Shown here: positions 18,266 through 27,871 of the stretch, in pieces
Position numbering within the stretch: position 1 is the stretch's first letter
Layout of the letters: each line of letters starts with the position of its first letter
Assembly (NCBI RefSeq): GCF_030518795.1
Contig: NZ_CP130427.1
Location: 6,882,001-6,946,000, forward strand
Direction of reading: 5' to 3'
From: Micromonospora sp. NBRC 110009
GTDB lineage: Bacteria; Actinomycetota; Actinomycetes; Mycobacteriales; Micromonosporaceae
Length of the DNA stretch: 64,000 nt
The notes under the pieces: model-generated
What the model was told of the DNA's origin: nothing
What the model saw: the letters and a program-made list of their open reading frames with translations, nothing else
Database searches by the model: none
Made by a program: the position numbers and the translations under genes

Positions 18266-19198
18266 TCAGCCCGCGGAGTGCACGGTCGCCGGCCCCGGCA
18301 CCTCCCGGATCTTCGCGGGCCTGAGCAGGTCCCGCGCCGCCGCCCGGCTGGTCTGCCGGCCCAGCAGGGCGCGGCTGGCCTCCCGCGCCAGGAGCACGAA
18401 CCAGTAGGCGGCGGTGCGCGGCAGGCCGTGCCGGCGACGGTAGAGGCGTACGCGATTGAGGGTGAGCAGCGCCCACAGCCTCGGGGAGTGCCGGGAGTCA
18501 CCCTCCAGGTGCACGGCGCGGGCCTCGGGTACGAAGCGCGTGACGAGGCCCGCGTCCCGGGCCCGCAGGGCGAAGTCGGTCTCCTCCGAGTAGAGGAAGA
18601 AGGATTCGTCCCACGGCCCGCACCGCTGCCAACACTCTCGACTGATCAGCATCGTGGAGCCCTCGGCCCAGTCGGTGACCGTTTCCCGGGCGTACCGGCG
18701 GTCGTCGGTCACCACCTCGCCGATGACGGCGTAACGGCCGGCTCTCCGGGCGCCGAGAACGGCGTCGCCGAGGGCGCGGAGGATGGTGGGTTCGCGGCGC
18801 AGCGTGGGGATGAGCGCGCCGGCACCGTCCACGATGTGCGGCACCGCGATGCCGGTGCCGGTCGTGGCGAGGGCGGCCAGCAGGGTCTCGACGCAGCCCG
18901 GCCGGAGCCGGACGTCGGGGTTGAGCACGAGCACCGCGGCGTGCGGCGGTGCCGCGGCGACCGCCGCGTTGATACCGGCGGCGTAGCCCGCGTTGCGCCC
19001 CATCTCGACCACGGTCGCCGCGGGGGCCAGGCGGCGCAGGGTGGCCACGGTGCCGTCGGCGGAGGCGTTGTCGGCGACCGTGAGGTGCCAGGACAACGCG
19101 CCCAGCCCCGGGCCCAACGCCGCGAGGAGATCAGGCAGCAGCCGCTCGCTGTTGTAGGTCACCACAACGACGGCAACCCTTACCTCGGAAAGGCTCAT
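18266..19198 (-). CDS. Family 2 glycosyltransferase (rhamnosyltransferase-like)
   Basis: A 310-residue GT-A enzyme with VVVVTYNSERLLPDLLAAL, VADNASADGT, GRNAGYAAGINAA and the donor/metal motif NPDV (93-96). FFLYSEETDFALRARDAG in the second half is typical of WbbL/RfbF-like rhamnosyltransferases. dTDP-rhamnose is made by the rml operon in the same locus, so rhamnose transfer is plausible but unproven. ATG with GGGAG 6 nt upstream. It is followed on the same strand by no further gene and is convergent with the deacetylase-like gene, only 6 bp between stops. Confidence 0.9.
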   Translation of the reverse strand: MSLSEVRVAVVVVTYNSERLLPDLLAALGPGLGALSWHLTVADNASADGTVATLRRLAPAATVVEMGRNAGYAAGINAAVAAAPPHAAVLVLNPDVRLRPGCVETLLAALATTGTGIAVPHIVDGAGALIPTLRREPTILRALGDAVLGARRAGRYAVIGEVVTDDRRYARETVTDWAEGSTMLISRECWQRCGPWDESFFLYSEETDFALRARDAGLVTRFVPEARAVHLEGDSRHSPRLWALLTLNRVRLYRRRHGLPRTAAYWFVLLAREASRALLGRQTSRAAARDLLRPAKIREVPGPATVHSAG

Positions 19199-19228
19199 CA
19201 GGTGCTCCCAGCCATGAAATGCCGCCTG

Positions 19229-20302
19229 TCACCGCTCGTGCAGGCGGGCGCGGAGACCGCGCAGGAGTCGGCCCGTCCCGCCGCTGCGGAGTCGAGCCCC
19301 GACGGCGCCGGTGCGCACGGAGTGCGCCAGCGCGGATTGTGCCCGCCGCGCGCCGGCCACCGCCCACGACCGGCCGACGCGCCCCTCGGCCACCGGCACC
19401 TCGTCGTTCGTCAGCCGGTTCTTGTAGAGCGCCTCGGACTTGCCGAGGTCGATCTGCTCGATCCCGTCGGCCGCACCGGCCTCGGCCATCCGGAGGCAGA
19501 GCAGGATGCCGGCCGAGTGCCGCGCGAGGTCGACGTCGTACGCGGGGAACCAGTAGGCGAGCACCGACCGGCTCCGCAGCCCGAGATGGGCGGCGACGGG
19601 CTGGTCTCCGGCGTAGAGCGTGGAGACCACGGCCCGGCAGTCGGCGGAGGACTGGGACAGCTCCTCCAGCACCGCCTGGATCCACGGCGTCCGGAACCGG
19701 TCGTACTGCTGCGTCCGGCGGTACTGGGCCGACTTCCAGCGCCGCAGCGCGAGCAGCGCGTCCTCGCTGCGGTCCGCCCACTCGAACCGCTCCTCGCCGA
19801 GCTCGCGCACCATGCGGCGCTGCTTGCGCAGCGCCTGCCGGATCAGGTTCCCGTCGGTCATCCGGTCGTCGACGTAGCTCTGGTAACCCTTGGACAGGTC
19901 GATGATGGGTGACCCGGCCACCCGAGCCTGGTACGGCGCGAAGGGCGCCTGTTCGGCCAGCAGATGGTCGAACTCCCACACGGCCAGCCCGCACGCCTTC
20001 AACAGCCGGATCGGATCCCAGTCCAGGCCGGGGCGGTGCACCAGGCCCTGACAGTCGGAGATGCCGGCGCCGATCGGCACCCCGATGACCCGATGCCGCA
20101 CCTCGTGGGGGAAGAAGCCGACGATCTCCGGGCCGTCCTGGAGCACCGCCACCCGGGCGGTGGGCCGGCTACGACCGACCGCGAGGGTGAATTCCGGGGC
20201 GAGGAAGGGATTCTGCAGCCTCGGCTGGGACTCCTGCATCTGCCGCCACTCGGCGACCTCGGCCGCGCCGAGCTCACTCGGACGGACAACGGAGATCTGC
20301 AT
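19229..20302 (-). CDS. FemAB/CelD-type (GNAT-fold) acyltransferase-like protein
   Basis: A 357-residue protein matching the CelD/BcsL-type acetyltransferase group: an N-terminal half with NPFLAPEFTLAVGR and a C-terminal GNAT-like domain with ALLALRRWKSAQYRRT, VVSTLYAGDQPVAAHLGLRS and the closing IDLGKSEALYKNRLTNDEV. Members accompany cellulose and exopolysaccharide genes and may acylate sugars or attach amino acids, but biochemistry is scarce. ATG 20302 is preferred to an upstream TTG. It lies between ugd and the rhamnosyltransferase-like gene on the same strand. Substrate unknown. Confidence 0.8.
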   Translation of the reverse strand: MQISVVRPSELGAAEVAEWRQMQESQPRLQNPFLAPEFTLAVGRSRPTARVAVLQDGPEIVGFFPHEVRHRVIGVPIGAGISDCQGLVHRPGLDWDPIRLLKACGLAVWEFDHLLAEQAPFAPYQARVAGSPIIDLSKGYQSYVDDRMTDGNLIRQALRKQRRMVRELGEERFEWADRSEDALLALRRWKSAQYRRTQQYDRFRTPWIQAVLEELSQSSADCRAVVSTLYAGDQPVAAHLGLRSRSVLAYWFPAYDVDLARHSAGILLCLRMAEAGAADGIEQIDLGKSEALYKNRLTNDEVPVAEGRVGRSWAVAGARRAQSALAHSVRTGAVGARLRSGGTGRLLRGLRARLHER

Positions 20303-20472
20303 CGGTCGCCTTTCCCGGGACAACGCCGTTCTCGCCGCGGTTCATCGTGCCCGCTCCCGGAGGAAAGGTGAACCGCGGCCGGTGTCGGTTAGCCGTCTGC
20401 ACATGTGGACCCATGGTTGCCCGTCGGCACCGTTCGGACGGCCGGGCCCAGCCGTCGGTACGCTCCGGGGCT

Positions 20473-21825
20473 TCACGGGCGGCCAAGGGCCCGGTACTCC
20501 CAACCCGCCGCGCGCCATCGGGCCGGGTCCAGGGCGTGCCGGCCGTCGACGATCCGCGGCCTGGCCACCACCGTGCCCAGCGCCGCCGGGTCGATCTCCC
20601 GGAACTGCGACCACTCGGTCAGCAGCACCACCACGTCCGCGCCGGTCGCCACGTCGAAGGCGCTGTCACCGTACTCGAGCGCCGGATACGCCCGGCGGGC
20701 GTTGGCCATGGCGACCGGGTCGAAGACCCGGACCCGCGCCCCCGCCTGGTGCAGGGCGCTCGCGACGTCGAGCGCGGGCGCGTCCCGGATGTCGTCGGAG
20801 TTCGGCTTGAACGCCGCGCCCAGGGCCGCCACCCGTACCCCGCGCAGGTCCCCGCCGGCGAGTTCGCGGACCAGGTCCACCATGCGCCCCCGGCGGCGCT
20901 GGTTGATCCCGTCCACCTCGCGGAGGAAGGCCACCGCCTGTCCCACGCCCAGCTCCTCGGCCCGGTGCATGAAGGCGCGGATGTCCTTGGGCAGGCACCC
21001 GCCACCGAAGCCCAGCCCGGGGCGCAGGAACCGGCTGCCGATCCGCTCGTCGAGCCCCAGCGCGGTGGCCAGGTCGTGGACGTCGGCGCCGCTGGCCTCG
21101 CACACCTCGGCCATGGCGTTGATGTACGAGATCTTGGTGGCCAGGAAGCCGTTCGCCGCGACCTTGACCAGCTCCGCGGTCTGCGGATCCGTCACCAGCA
21201 CCGGGCAGCCCTGGTCGATCACCGGAGCGAAGACCTCGCGCAGGCGTCGCTCGGCCCACCGGGAGGTGACGCCGAACACCAACCGGTCCGGCCGCATGGT
21301 GTCGTCGACGGCGAAGCCCTCGCGGAGGAACTCGGGGTTCCAGGCCAGTTCCACGCTGTCGCCGGCCGGCGCGACGGCGTGCATCAGGTCGGTGAGGCGG
21401 GCGGCGGTGCCGACCGGAACCGTGGACTTGCCGACGACCAGCGCGCGCCGGTGCAGGCCGCGGGCCAACGTGACCAGCGCCGCCTCGACATGCCGCAGGT
21501 CGGCCGCGTACGAGCCGGCCCGCTGCGGGGTGCCCACGCAGAGGAAGTGGACGTCGCCGAAGTCGGCCGCCTCCGCCAGCGAGGTGGTGAAGCGCAGCCG
21601 ACCCGAGTCCAGCGCCTTGACCAGCAACTCGGGCAGCCCGGGTTCGAAGAAGGGCACCTCGCCGCCGGCCAGCCGCTCGATCTTGCTCGCGTCGACGTCG
21701 ACGCCGAGCACCTGGTAGCCGAGGGCGGCCATGCACACCGCGTGGGTGGCCCCCAGGTAGCCGGTGCCGATGACGGTGAGCTTGGGCCCAGTGGTATCCA
21801 CCGGTTCGGTGAACCCGGTGTCCAT
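20473..21825 (-). CDS. ugd: UDP-glucose 6-dehydrogenase
   Basis: A 450-residue NAD-dependent enzyme that oxidises UDP-glucose to UDP-glucuronate. The N-terminal Rossmann motif is VIGTGYLGATHAVCMA (18-33), and LCVGTP lies near 95-100. The catalytic cysteine is in GFGGGCLPKD (C277), and the C-terminal UDP-binding domain carries GAAFKPNSDDIRDAPALDV. ATG with GGAGG 5 nt upstream. It sits 73 bp downstream of the priming transferase gene. Its presence implies a uronic acid in the polymer, which would be acidic. Confidence 0.95.
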   Translation of the reverse strand: MDTGFTEPVDTTGPKLTVIGTGYLGATHAVCMAALGYQVLGVDVDASKIERLAGGEVPFFEPGLPELLVKALDSGRLRFTTSLAEAADFGDVHFLCVGTPQRAGSYAADLRHVEAALVTLARGLHRRALVVGKSTVPVGTAARLTDLMHAVAPAGDSVELAWNPEFLREGFAVDDTMRPDRLVFGVTSRWAERRLREVFAPVIDQGCPVLVTDPQTAELVKVAANGFLATKISYINAMAEVCEASGADVHDLATALGLDERIGSRFLRPGLGFGGGCLPKDIRAFMHRAEELGVGQAVAFLREVDGINQRRRGRMVDLVRELAGGDLRGVRVAALGAAFKPNSDDIRDAPALDVASALHQAGARVRVFDPVAMANARRAYPALEYGDSAFDVATGADVVVLLTEWSQFREIDPAALGTVVARPRIVDGRHALDPARWRAAGWEYRALGRP

Positions 21826-21898
21826 GCGTTCCTCCAGACGGATCGGGACGCGACCGGCAGCGCGTCCGCCGGTCGTGCGACGACAGGGTGCGGCGCGG

Positions 21899-23554
21899 TC
21901 AGTAGGCTCCGGAGCTGCGGACGACGGCGCTCAGCGTGCGGACCAGGATCGCCAGGTCCATGGTCAGCGACCAGTTCTCCACGTACGACAGGTCGAGCCG
22001 GATGGACTCCTCCCAGGACAGATCGGACCGGCCGGAGACCTGCCACAGCCCGGTCAGGCCCGGCTTGACCACCAGCCGCCGGCGCATGTCGGACGGATAG
22101 TTGGCCACCTCACGGGGCAGCGGCGGCCGTGGTCCGACCAGCGACATGTCGCCCTTGAGCACGTTGACGAGCTGCGGGACCTCGTCCAGCGACAGCCGGC
22201 GCAGCCAGCGCCCGACCGGGGTCACCCGGGGGTCCTGGCGCATCTTGAACAGCTCGCCGTCGGTCTCGTTGCGGTCGAGCAGTTCCGCCAGGCGTTCCTC
22301 GGCGTCCACGTACATCGTCCGGAACTTGTAGATGCGGAACGGCCGGCCGTTCTTGCCCACCCGCACCTGGCGGAAGATGGCGGGACCACCGGCACCCGGA
22401 CTCACCCGGACCAGCCCGGCGATCGCGAGCAGCACGGGCGCGGCGAGGATCAGCAGCAGGAGCGCCGACACCCGGTCGAAGACCGACTTGACGACCCGCC
22501 GGCCGCCCTTCAACCGGGGGTGCTCGACGTGCAGCATCGGCAGGCCGTCGACGGGTCGGACGGTGGTGCGGTCGCCGGCCACGTCCACGAGGTTGCTGGC
22601 GACGATCAGGTCGACGTCGTCGCGTTCGAGTTGCCATCCCAACCGGCGCAGGGCGGCTCCCGCCATCTCGGGACAGGAGAGCACGACGACCGTGTCCGCG
22701 CCCGCGCCCGTGACGGCCGCCGGAACGTCTGCGAAGGTGCCGAGAATCGGCGGCAGTCCGCCGTCGCGCGGCTCCGCGTTCCCCGCCGGCGGGTGCGGGA
22801 GGCAGACGCCCACCACGCCGAGCCCGTGGTAGCACTCGCGGCGCAGCCGCCTGGTCATCTCGGCGACGGCGAGCTCGTGCCCGACCAGGATCACCCGGTG
22901 CAGCCGCTCACCGCGGGCCCACGACCGGTGCAGCTGCTGGCGGACCAGGTAGCGCATCGCGACGCCGGCGACGGTGATCAGTGGCATCGCGATGATCACG
23001 TAGCCTCTGGCGAGTCGGAAATCGAACGCGAGGGAGACGACCGCCAACGTGGCGGTAACGGCGAGACCGGTTTGGAAGACCCGGGCGTACTCATCATTTC
23101 CCACGAATAAATGTCGCGATTCATACGCTCGGTTGAGGGTGAGCGCCAGCACCCAGGCGAACGGCAGGGCAAGAGTGAGCCAGAGATAGCCACGGTTGTA
23201 CGGCTCCGCCGTCGCCGGGCCGAATCGAAGGCTCAGCGCCACCACGGCCGACCCGGCACTGACCATGAGGTCGACCAGGCACAGGGTGGCCACGTAACGG
23301 GACTGCCAACCAGTCCGCGGTGAAGTGACCGGCGGGCCGGTCGGCGCCCGCTCACCCTGCCGCCTGGCCGTGTCGTCAATGACCTGCGCGACTTCTACCA
23401 ATGCACACCGCCCCACGTACACAGGCCGACCAGCCACGCCCCTGCGGCTTGTCGGCCGGCTCAAGTTGGTGCGGTACCCGCGAAGACTGCGCGTCCGGAA
23501 GCCCCTTCCCGGAGGCGTAGACGGGACCGACTGAGGTACGAGCATGCTGACCAT
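21899..23554 (-). CDS. Priming polyprenyl-phosphate sugar-1-phosphate transferase (WbaP/CpsE-like)
   Basis: A 551-residue membrane protein that starts repeat-unit assembly by loading a sugar-1-phosphate onto undecaprenyl phosphate. About 90 residues precede four hydrophobic helices (about 95-215). A nucleotide-binding-like soluble region follows (about 220-340, VILVGHELAVAEMTRR), then a fifth helix (about 365-385) and the catalytic domain. The latter carries FRIYKFRTMYVDAEERL, DEVPQLVNVLKGDMSLVGPRPP and VKPGLTGLWQVSGRS. No clear SD precedes the ATG; a start a few codons further in (ATG 23545) is possible. Divergent from rmlA. Confidence 0.93.
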   Translation of the reverse strand: MVSMLVPQSVPSTPPGRGFRTRSLRGYRTNLSRPTSRRGVAGRPVYVGRCALVEVAQVIDDTARRQGERAPTGPPVTSPRTGWQSRYVATLCLVDLMVSAGSAVVALSLRFGPATAEPYNRGYLWLTLALPFAWVLALTLNRAYESRHLFVGNDEYARVFQTGLAVTATLAVVSLAFDFRLARGYVIIAMPLITVAGVAMRYLVRQQLHRSWARGERLHRVILVGHELAVAEMTRRLRRECYHGLGVVGVCLPHPPAGNAEPRDGGLPPILGTFADVPAAVTGAGADTVVVLSCPEMAGAALRRLGWQLERDDVDLIVASNLVDVAGDRTTVRPVDGLPMLHVEHPRLKGGRRVVKSVFDRVSALLLLILAAPVLLAIAGLVRVSPGAGGPAIFRQVRVGKNGRPFRIYKFRTMYVDAEERLAELLDRNETDGELFKMRQDPRVTPVGRWLRRLSLDEVPQLVNVLKGDMSLVGPRPPLPREVANYPSDMRRRLVVKPGLTGLWQVSGRSDLSWEESIRLDLSYVENWSLTMDLAILVRTLSAVVRSSGAY

Positions 23555-23769
23555 GGAGTCACTGCGCCAGCATCGTTTTCGGTATTTCTGAGCTAAAGTC
23601 GAATTGCCGACAACGCACCGGCTGACCGGCGCGGAACGGTATACCGGACCGGCGTTTCACAATGGCCCGTCCAGTTGTTCCGGCCACCCGAACGAGGCCG
23701 CGGTGAGAGACTTTTGGACGTTGTCAGAATCGTTCGGTTGCCGGCCCCCGGGTGACGCTTCCCGGCCGG

Positions 23770-23775
23770 TAACCT
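23770..23775 (+). promoter_or_regulatory. -10 box for a leaderless rmlA transcript
   Basis: TAACCT lies exactly 6 nt before the rmlA ATG and no SD sequence is present, so transcription probably starts at or next to the ATG. No convincing -35 is seen. Confidence 0.45.
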
Positions 23776-23781
23776 CCCGCC

Positions 23782-24669
23782 ATGCGCGGAATTCTTCTCG
23801 CCGGCGGCACCGGAACGCGGCTGTGGCCGATCACCCGTGCGGTGTCCAAACAACTCATGCCGATCTTCGACAAGCCGATGATCTACTACCCGCTGTCCAC
23901 ATTGATCATGGCGGGCGTCCGGGAAATCCTGATGATCACCACGCCCGAGGATCAGGTCCAGTTCCGCCGCGTGTTCGGTGACGGCACCCAACTGGGGCTG
24001 CGGCTGGAGTACGCCGTGCAGCCACGCCCGGAGGGAATCGCACAGGCATTCCTCGTCGGCGCCGACTTCATCGGGGCCGAGTCCGTGGCCCTGGTGCTCG
24101 GCGACAACATCTTCCACGGCGTCGGTCTGGGCCGGCAGCTCGCCGGTCACGGCGAGCTGGTCGGCGGCCGGATCTTCGCGTACCAGGTGGCGAACCCCGA
24201 GGCGTACGGGGTGGTCGACTTCGACGCCGACGGCAGGGTGCTCTCGATCGAGGAGAAGCCGGCGCGGCCGAAGTCCCGCTACGCCGTGCCCGGGTTGTAC
24301 TTCTACGACAACCGCGTGGTCGACTTCGCCCGCAAGCTCACCCCCAGCGCCCGGGGCGAGCTGGAGATCACCGCGGTGAACGAGATCTATCGGGAGCTGG
24401 GCGAGTTGTCCGTGACGGTGCTGGACCGGGGCACCGCCTGGCTGGACACCGGTACCTTCACCTCGATGATGCAGGCCGCCGAGTTCGTCCGGGTCATCGA
24501 GGAGCGCCAGGGCATGAAGATCGGGTGCGTCGAGGAGGTCGTCTGGCGGGCCGGCCTGATCGACGACGACCAGCTGCGCACGTTGGCCGCGCCACTGACC
24601 AGGAGCGGATACGGCGACTACCTGCTCGGCCTGCTGGACCAGCCGCACGGCCGGGAGGTGCGCCGATGA
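23782..24669 (+). CDS. rmlA: Glucose-1-phosphate thymidylyltransferase
   Basis: A 295-residue enzyme that makes dTDP-glucose from dTTP and glucose-1-phosphate, the first step of dTDP-rhamnose synthesis. The nucleotidyltransferase signature [29 protein letters not shown] is split over residues 7-35, and the motif GDNIFHG is near 111-117. Length and C-terminus match short-form RmlA. No SD sequence is present and TAACCT lies 6 nt upstream, so it is probably translated from a leaderless mRNA. Its stop overlaps the rmlC start by 4 bp. Confidence 0.96.
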   Translation: MRGILLAGGTGTRLWPITRAVSKQLMPIFDKPMIYYPLSTLIMAGVREILMITTPEDQVQFRRVFGDGTQLGLRLEYAVQPRPEGIAQAFLVGADFIGAESVALVLGDNIFHGVGLGRQLAGHGELVGGRIFAYQVANPEAYGVVDFDADGRVLSIEEKPARPKSRYAVPGLYFYDNRVVDFARKLTPSARGELEITAVNEIYRELGELSVTVLDRGTAWLDTGTFTSMMQAAEFVRVIEERQGMKIGCVEEVVWRAGLIDDDQLRTLAAPLTRSGYGDYLLGLLDQPHGREVRR

Positions 24670-25298
24670 AGATCCGGCCGTTGAGCATCGACGGGGCCTG
24701 GGAGATCAGCCCGCAGCAGCACGGCGATCCGCGCGGGCTGTTCCTGGAGTGGTACCGCTTCGACCGGCTCGCCGCCGCGGTCGGCCATCCGCTGCACCTC
24801 GCCCAGGCCAACCTCTCGATCTCCGCGCGCGGCGTCGTCCGTGGCATCCACTTCGCCGACGTGCCCCCCGGCCAGGCCAAGTACGTGACGTGCGTCCGGG
24901 GGGCGGTCATCGACGTGGTGGTGGACGTCCGGGTGGGCTCGCCCACCTTCGGGCAGTGGGAGGCGGTCCGCCTCGACGACGACGACCGCCGCGCGGTCTA
25001 CCTGAGCGAGGGCCTGGGGCACGGCTTCTGCGCGCTGACCGACGACGCCACCCTCAGCTACCTCTGCTCCACCACCTACAACCCCGCCGCCGAGCACGCC
25101 GTGCACCCGCTCGACCCGGAGCTGGCGATCAGCTGGCCGACCGGGGCACCACTGCTGTCGGCGCGGGACGCCGCGGCGCCGACCCTGGCCGAGGCGCGGG
25201 CGGCGGGACAGCTTCCGGACCACCCGACCTGCCGATCCCTGTCGGCCGGCCGGAACTCCGCGACGACCCCCGCCTCGACGGAAGGCAGCCACCCATGA
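24666..25298 (+). CDS. rmlC: dTDP-4-dehydrorhamnose 3,5-epimerase
   Basis: A 210-residue cupin-fold enzyme that epimerises dTDP-4-keto-6-deoxyglucose at C3 and C5. The catalytic-base histidine is in [10 protein letters not shown] (H62), and the family segment [23 protein letters not shown] is near 118-140. ATGA overlaps tie it to rmlA upstream and rmlB downstream. About 25 extra residues follow the usual end of the fold ([13 protein letters not shown]...); they look unstructured. Confidence 0.95.
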   Translation: MKIRPLSIDGAWEISPQQHGDPRGLFLEWYRFDRLAAAVGHPLHLAQANLSISARGVVRGIHFADVPPGQAKYVTCVRGAVIDVVVDVRVGSPTFGQWEAVRLDDDDRRAVYLSEGLGHGFCALTDDATLSYLCSTTYNPAAEHAVHPLDPELAISWPTGAPLLSARDAAAPTLAEARAAGQLPDHPTCRSLSAGRNSATTPASTEGSHP

Positions 25299-26305
25299 GG
25301 ATCCTGGTCACCGGCGGCGCCGGCTTCATCGGGTCGGAGTACGTGCGCATGCTGCTGGGCGCGCCGGGCAGCACCGACCCGACGGACCCGCAGGTCGAGC
25401 CGACCGCCGTCACGGTGCTGGACAAGCTGACCTACTCCGGCAACCCGCAGAACCTGGCGCCGGCGCGGGACGACCGACGGCTGCGGTTCGTGCCGGGCGA
25501 CATCTGCGACGCCGCCCTCGTCGACGAGGTCGTCGCCGACCAGGACGTGATCGTCCACTTCGCCGCGGAGTCCCACGTGGACCGCTCCATCGCGGGTGCC
25601 GCACCGTTCGTCGTCACCAACGTGCTCGGCACCCAGACCCTCCTCGACGCCGCCCTGCGGCACGGCACGCAGCGGTTCGTGCACGTCTCCACCGACGAGG
25701 TGTACGGCTCGATCGAGGAGGGCTCCTGGACGGAGAGCTGGCCGCTGTCGCCGAACTCGCCGTACTCGGCCTCGAAGGCCGGCTCCGACCTGCTGGCGCT
25801 GGCGTACCACCGCACGCACGGCATGGACCTGGTGGTCACCCGCTGCTCGAACAACTACGGGCCGTACCAGTTTCCGGAGAAGGTCATCCCGCTGTTCGTC
25901 ACCAACCTGCTCGACGGCGGCACCGTGCCGCTCTACGGCGATGGCGGCAACATCCGGGACTGGCTGCACGTGCACGACCACTGCGTCGGGATCGCCCTCG
26001 TCCAGGAGAAGGGCCGCGCCGGGGAGGTCTACCACATCGGCGGCGGCACGGAGCTGACCAACCGGGAGCTCACCGCCCGGCTGCTGGCGGCCTGCGGCGC
26101 CGGATGGGACCGGGTGGTGCCGGTCGCCGACCGCAAGGGCCACGACCGCCGCTACTCGCTGGACATCAGCAAGATCGCCGAGGAGCTGGGCTACGCGCCG
26201 AGCATCGACCTGGAGCGCGGCCTGGCGCAGACCGTGCAGTGGTACCGGGAGAACCGGGCCTGGTGGGAGCCGTTGAAGGCGGGCGCCGCGCCGGTGGGGG
26301 CATGA
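25295..26305 (+). CDS. rmlB: dTDP-glucose 4,6-dehydratase
   Basis: A 336-residue short-chain dehydrogenase-type enzyme. The NAD motif is TGGAGFIGS (7-15), STDEVYG holds catalytic Asp/Glu, and the YSASK pair (YxxxK) completes the active site. It converts dTDP-glucose to dTDP-4-keto-6-deoxyglucose. That product can go on to rhamnose, or serve as the keto-sugar for the DegT aminotransferase at the left window edge (inference). The insertion GSTDPTDPQVEPTAV between the first strand and helix is slightly longer than in typical homologues. Starts by ATGA overlap with rmlC. Confidence 0.96.
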   Translation: MRILVTGGAGFIGSEYVRMLLGAPGSTDPTDPQVEPTAVTVLDKLTYSGNPQNLAPARDDRRLRFVPGDICDAALVDEVVADQDVIVHFAAESHVDRSIAGAAPFVVTNVLGTQTLLDAALRHGTQRFVHVSTDEVYGSIEEGSWTESWPLSPNSPYSASKAGSDLLALAYHRTHGMDLVVTRCSNNYGPYQFPEKVIPLFVTNLLDGGTVPLYGDGGNIRDWLHVHDHCVGIALVQEKGRAGEVYHIGGGTELTNRELTARLLAACGAGWDRVVPVADRKGHDRRYSLDISKIAEELGYAPSIDLERGLAQTVQWYRENRAWWEPLKAGAAPVGA

Positions 26306-27171
26306 CCCGCCTGCTGGTCACCGGCGCGGGCGGCATGCTCGGGCGGGACCTGTCGGCCGTGCTGCGCGCCCGGGGCGACCTGTCGGTCCGGGCCACCACG
26401 CGCGCCGACCTCGACATCACCGACCCGGACGCGGTGCAGGCCGCCGTCGCCGGGCACGACCTGGTGCTCAACACCGCGGCATGGACCGACGTGGACGGGG
26501 CCGAGGCGGACGAGGAGGGGGCCACCGCCGTGAACGGCGACGCGGTCGCCCAGCTGGCCCGGGCCTGCGCCGCCACGGGCGCCCGGATGATCCAGGTCTC
26601 CACCGACTACGTCTTCGCCGGCGACGCCACCGAACCGTACCCGGAGGACGCCATCACCTCCCCGGTGAACGCGTACGGGCGCAGCAAGCTCGCCGGGGAG
26701 CTCGCCGTCCGCAAGCTGCTGCCCGACACGGGCTACGTCGTGCGCACGGCGTGGCTCTACGGCGAGCACGGACCCAACTTCGTCGCGACCATGCTGCGGC
26801 TGGCCGAGGAACGCGAGTCGCTCGACGTGGTGGACGACCAGCGGGGGCAACCCACCTGGTCGTACCGGCTGGCGGAGCAGCTCGTCGCGCTGGCCGACGC
26901 GGCGCTGGCCGGCCACGCCGCCCCCGGCGTCTACCACGGCACCGCCTCGGGCGAGACGACCTGGTACGGCCTGGCCCGCGCCGTGTTCGCCCTGCGCGGC
27001 CTCGACCCGGACCGCGTCCGGCCGACCACCAGCGACCGCTACCGGCGGCCCGCGCCCCGTCCGGCGTACAGCGTCCTGGGGCACGACCGCTGGCGCGCGG
27101 CGAACCTGCGGCCGCTGGCGGACTGGCGCTCGGCCCTGGCCGACGCGCTGGCCGCCGGTCGGACCCGTTAG
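26302..27171 (+). CDS. rmlD: dTDP-4-dehydrorhamnose reductase
   Basis: A 289-residue Rossmann enzyme that reduces the 4-keto group to give dTDP-L-rhamnose. It has TGAGGMLGRDL at the N-terminus, the STDYVFAG motif and the YGRSK catalytic pair. It is the last gene of rmlACBD, joined to rmlB by a 4-bp overlap. Its TAG overlaps the stop of the convergent GNAT gene by 4 bp, leaving no room for a separate terminator; this marks the right edge of the polysaccharide locus. Confidence 0.95.
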   Translation: MTRLLVTGAGGMLGRDLSAVLRARGDLSVRATTRADLDITDPDAVQAAVAGHDLVLNTAAWTDVDGAEADEEGATAVNGDAVAQLARACAATGARMIQVSTDYVFAGDATEPYPEDAITSPVNAYGRSKLAGELAVRKLLPDTGYVVRTAWLYGEHGPNFVATMLRLAEERESLDVVDDQRGQPTWSYRLAEQLVALADAALAGHAAPGVYHGTASGETTWYGLARAVFALRGLDPDRVRPTTSDRYRRPAPRPAYSVLGHDRWRAANLRPLADWRSALADALAAGRTR

Positions 27172-27647
27172 GCGGCCAGCTCCAGCACGTACTCCTCGAC
27201 CTCGGCGCCGCGGCCGTTGGCGTACCCGGAGTCCTCGCCGACCACGACGAAGCCGCACTTGCGGAGCACGGCGAGGGAGGCGGCGTTGTCCTTGGCGGCC
27301 CGGGCGTGCACCGGCCGCTGCGGCAGCTCGCGCAGCAGCGCGGCGAGCGCGGCGGTCGCGTGCCCCCGGCCCCAGCGGCGCGGGTCGATCCAGTAGCTCA
27401 CCTCGGTGCGCTCCCCCACCGGGAACGCGGCCACGCGCCCGACCACCTCGCCGTCGACCGTCACGGTGCGGGAGACGATCCGCGGGTCGGCCCGGATCCG
27501 GGTCCAGTGGTCGTCGAAGGCGGCCCGGTCGGTCGGGTCCTTCGGGCCGAACGCGGCCATCCAGTTGGCCTGCGGGTCCTGCTCGTGGGCGAAGAACGCG
27601 GGCAGGTCGTCGTCGCGCACCGGGCGGAGCCGCACCTTACTGGTCAC
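27168..27647 (-). CDS. GNAT family N-acetyltransferase (RimJ/RimL-like)
   Basis: A 159-residue acetyltransferase of the RimJ/RimL-like group. KVRLRPVRDDDLPAFFAHEQDP opens the protein, and the acetyl-CoA loop is in RRWGRGHATAALAALL. NAASLAVLRKCGFVVVGED is the usual C-terminal motif. I chose GTG 27647, with TATCCT 6 nt upstream and no SD, indicating a leaderless mRNA; a longer form would add 31 low-complexity residues. The substrate is unknown. It is convergent with rmlD and not obviously part of the polysaccharide pathway. Confidence 0.88.
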   Translation of the reverse strand: MTSKVRLRPVRDDDLPAFFAHEQDPQANWMAAFGPKDPTDRAAFDDHWTRIRADPRIVSRTVTVDGEVVGRVAAFPVGERTEVSYWIDPRRWGRGHATAALAALLRELPQRPVHARAAKDNAASLAVLRKCGFVVVGEDSGYANGRGAEVEEYVLELAA

Positions 27648-27653
27648 CGCCGG

Positions 27654-27659
27654 AGGATA
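27654..27659 (-). promoter_or_regulatory. -10 box for leaderless GNAT gene
   Basis: On the minus strand TATCCT lies 6 nt before the GTG start, with no SD sequence between. The spacing suits transcription starting at the first base of the start codon. Confidence 0.4.
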
Positions 27660-27871
27660 CGCGGACCCGCCGACAAACTCGGGACCGCTGGCCCCGCGTC
27701 CGTCCCGCCGAGCGCTGGACCGCCCGCGGCCGGGCGTCACCGTCGTTGCGGTGGCGCCTGGCGGGTGCCGCGCTGGGCGGGCCCCGAGCGGGAACGGGCC
27801 ACGTCACTCGGGCGGTGGACCGGTGCCCGGACCGGCCCCGGACGGACCGGGTGGAATCGGAGGATCGTCGG

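Noticed and set aside
18256-18270. Terminator between the deacetylase-like and rhamnosyltransferase-like genes
   Set aside because: Only 6 bp separate the stops and no stable hairpin covers them.
27648-27740. 31-residue N-terminal extension of the GNAT gene
   Set aside because: It is low complexity and lies before the family N-terminus; a -10 box falls inside it.
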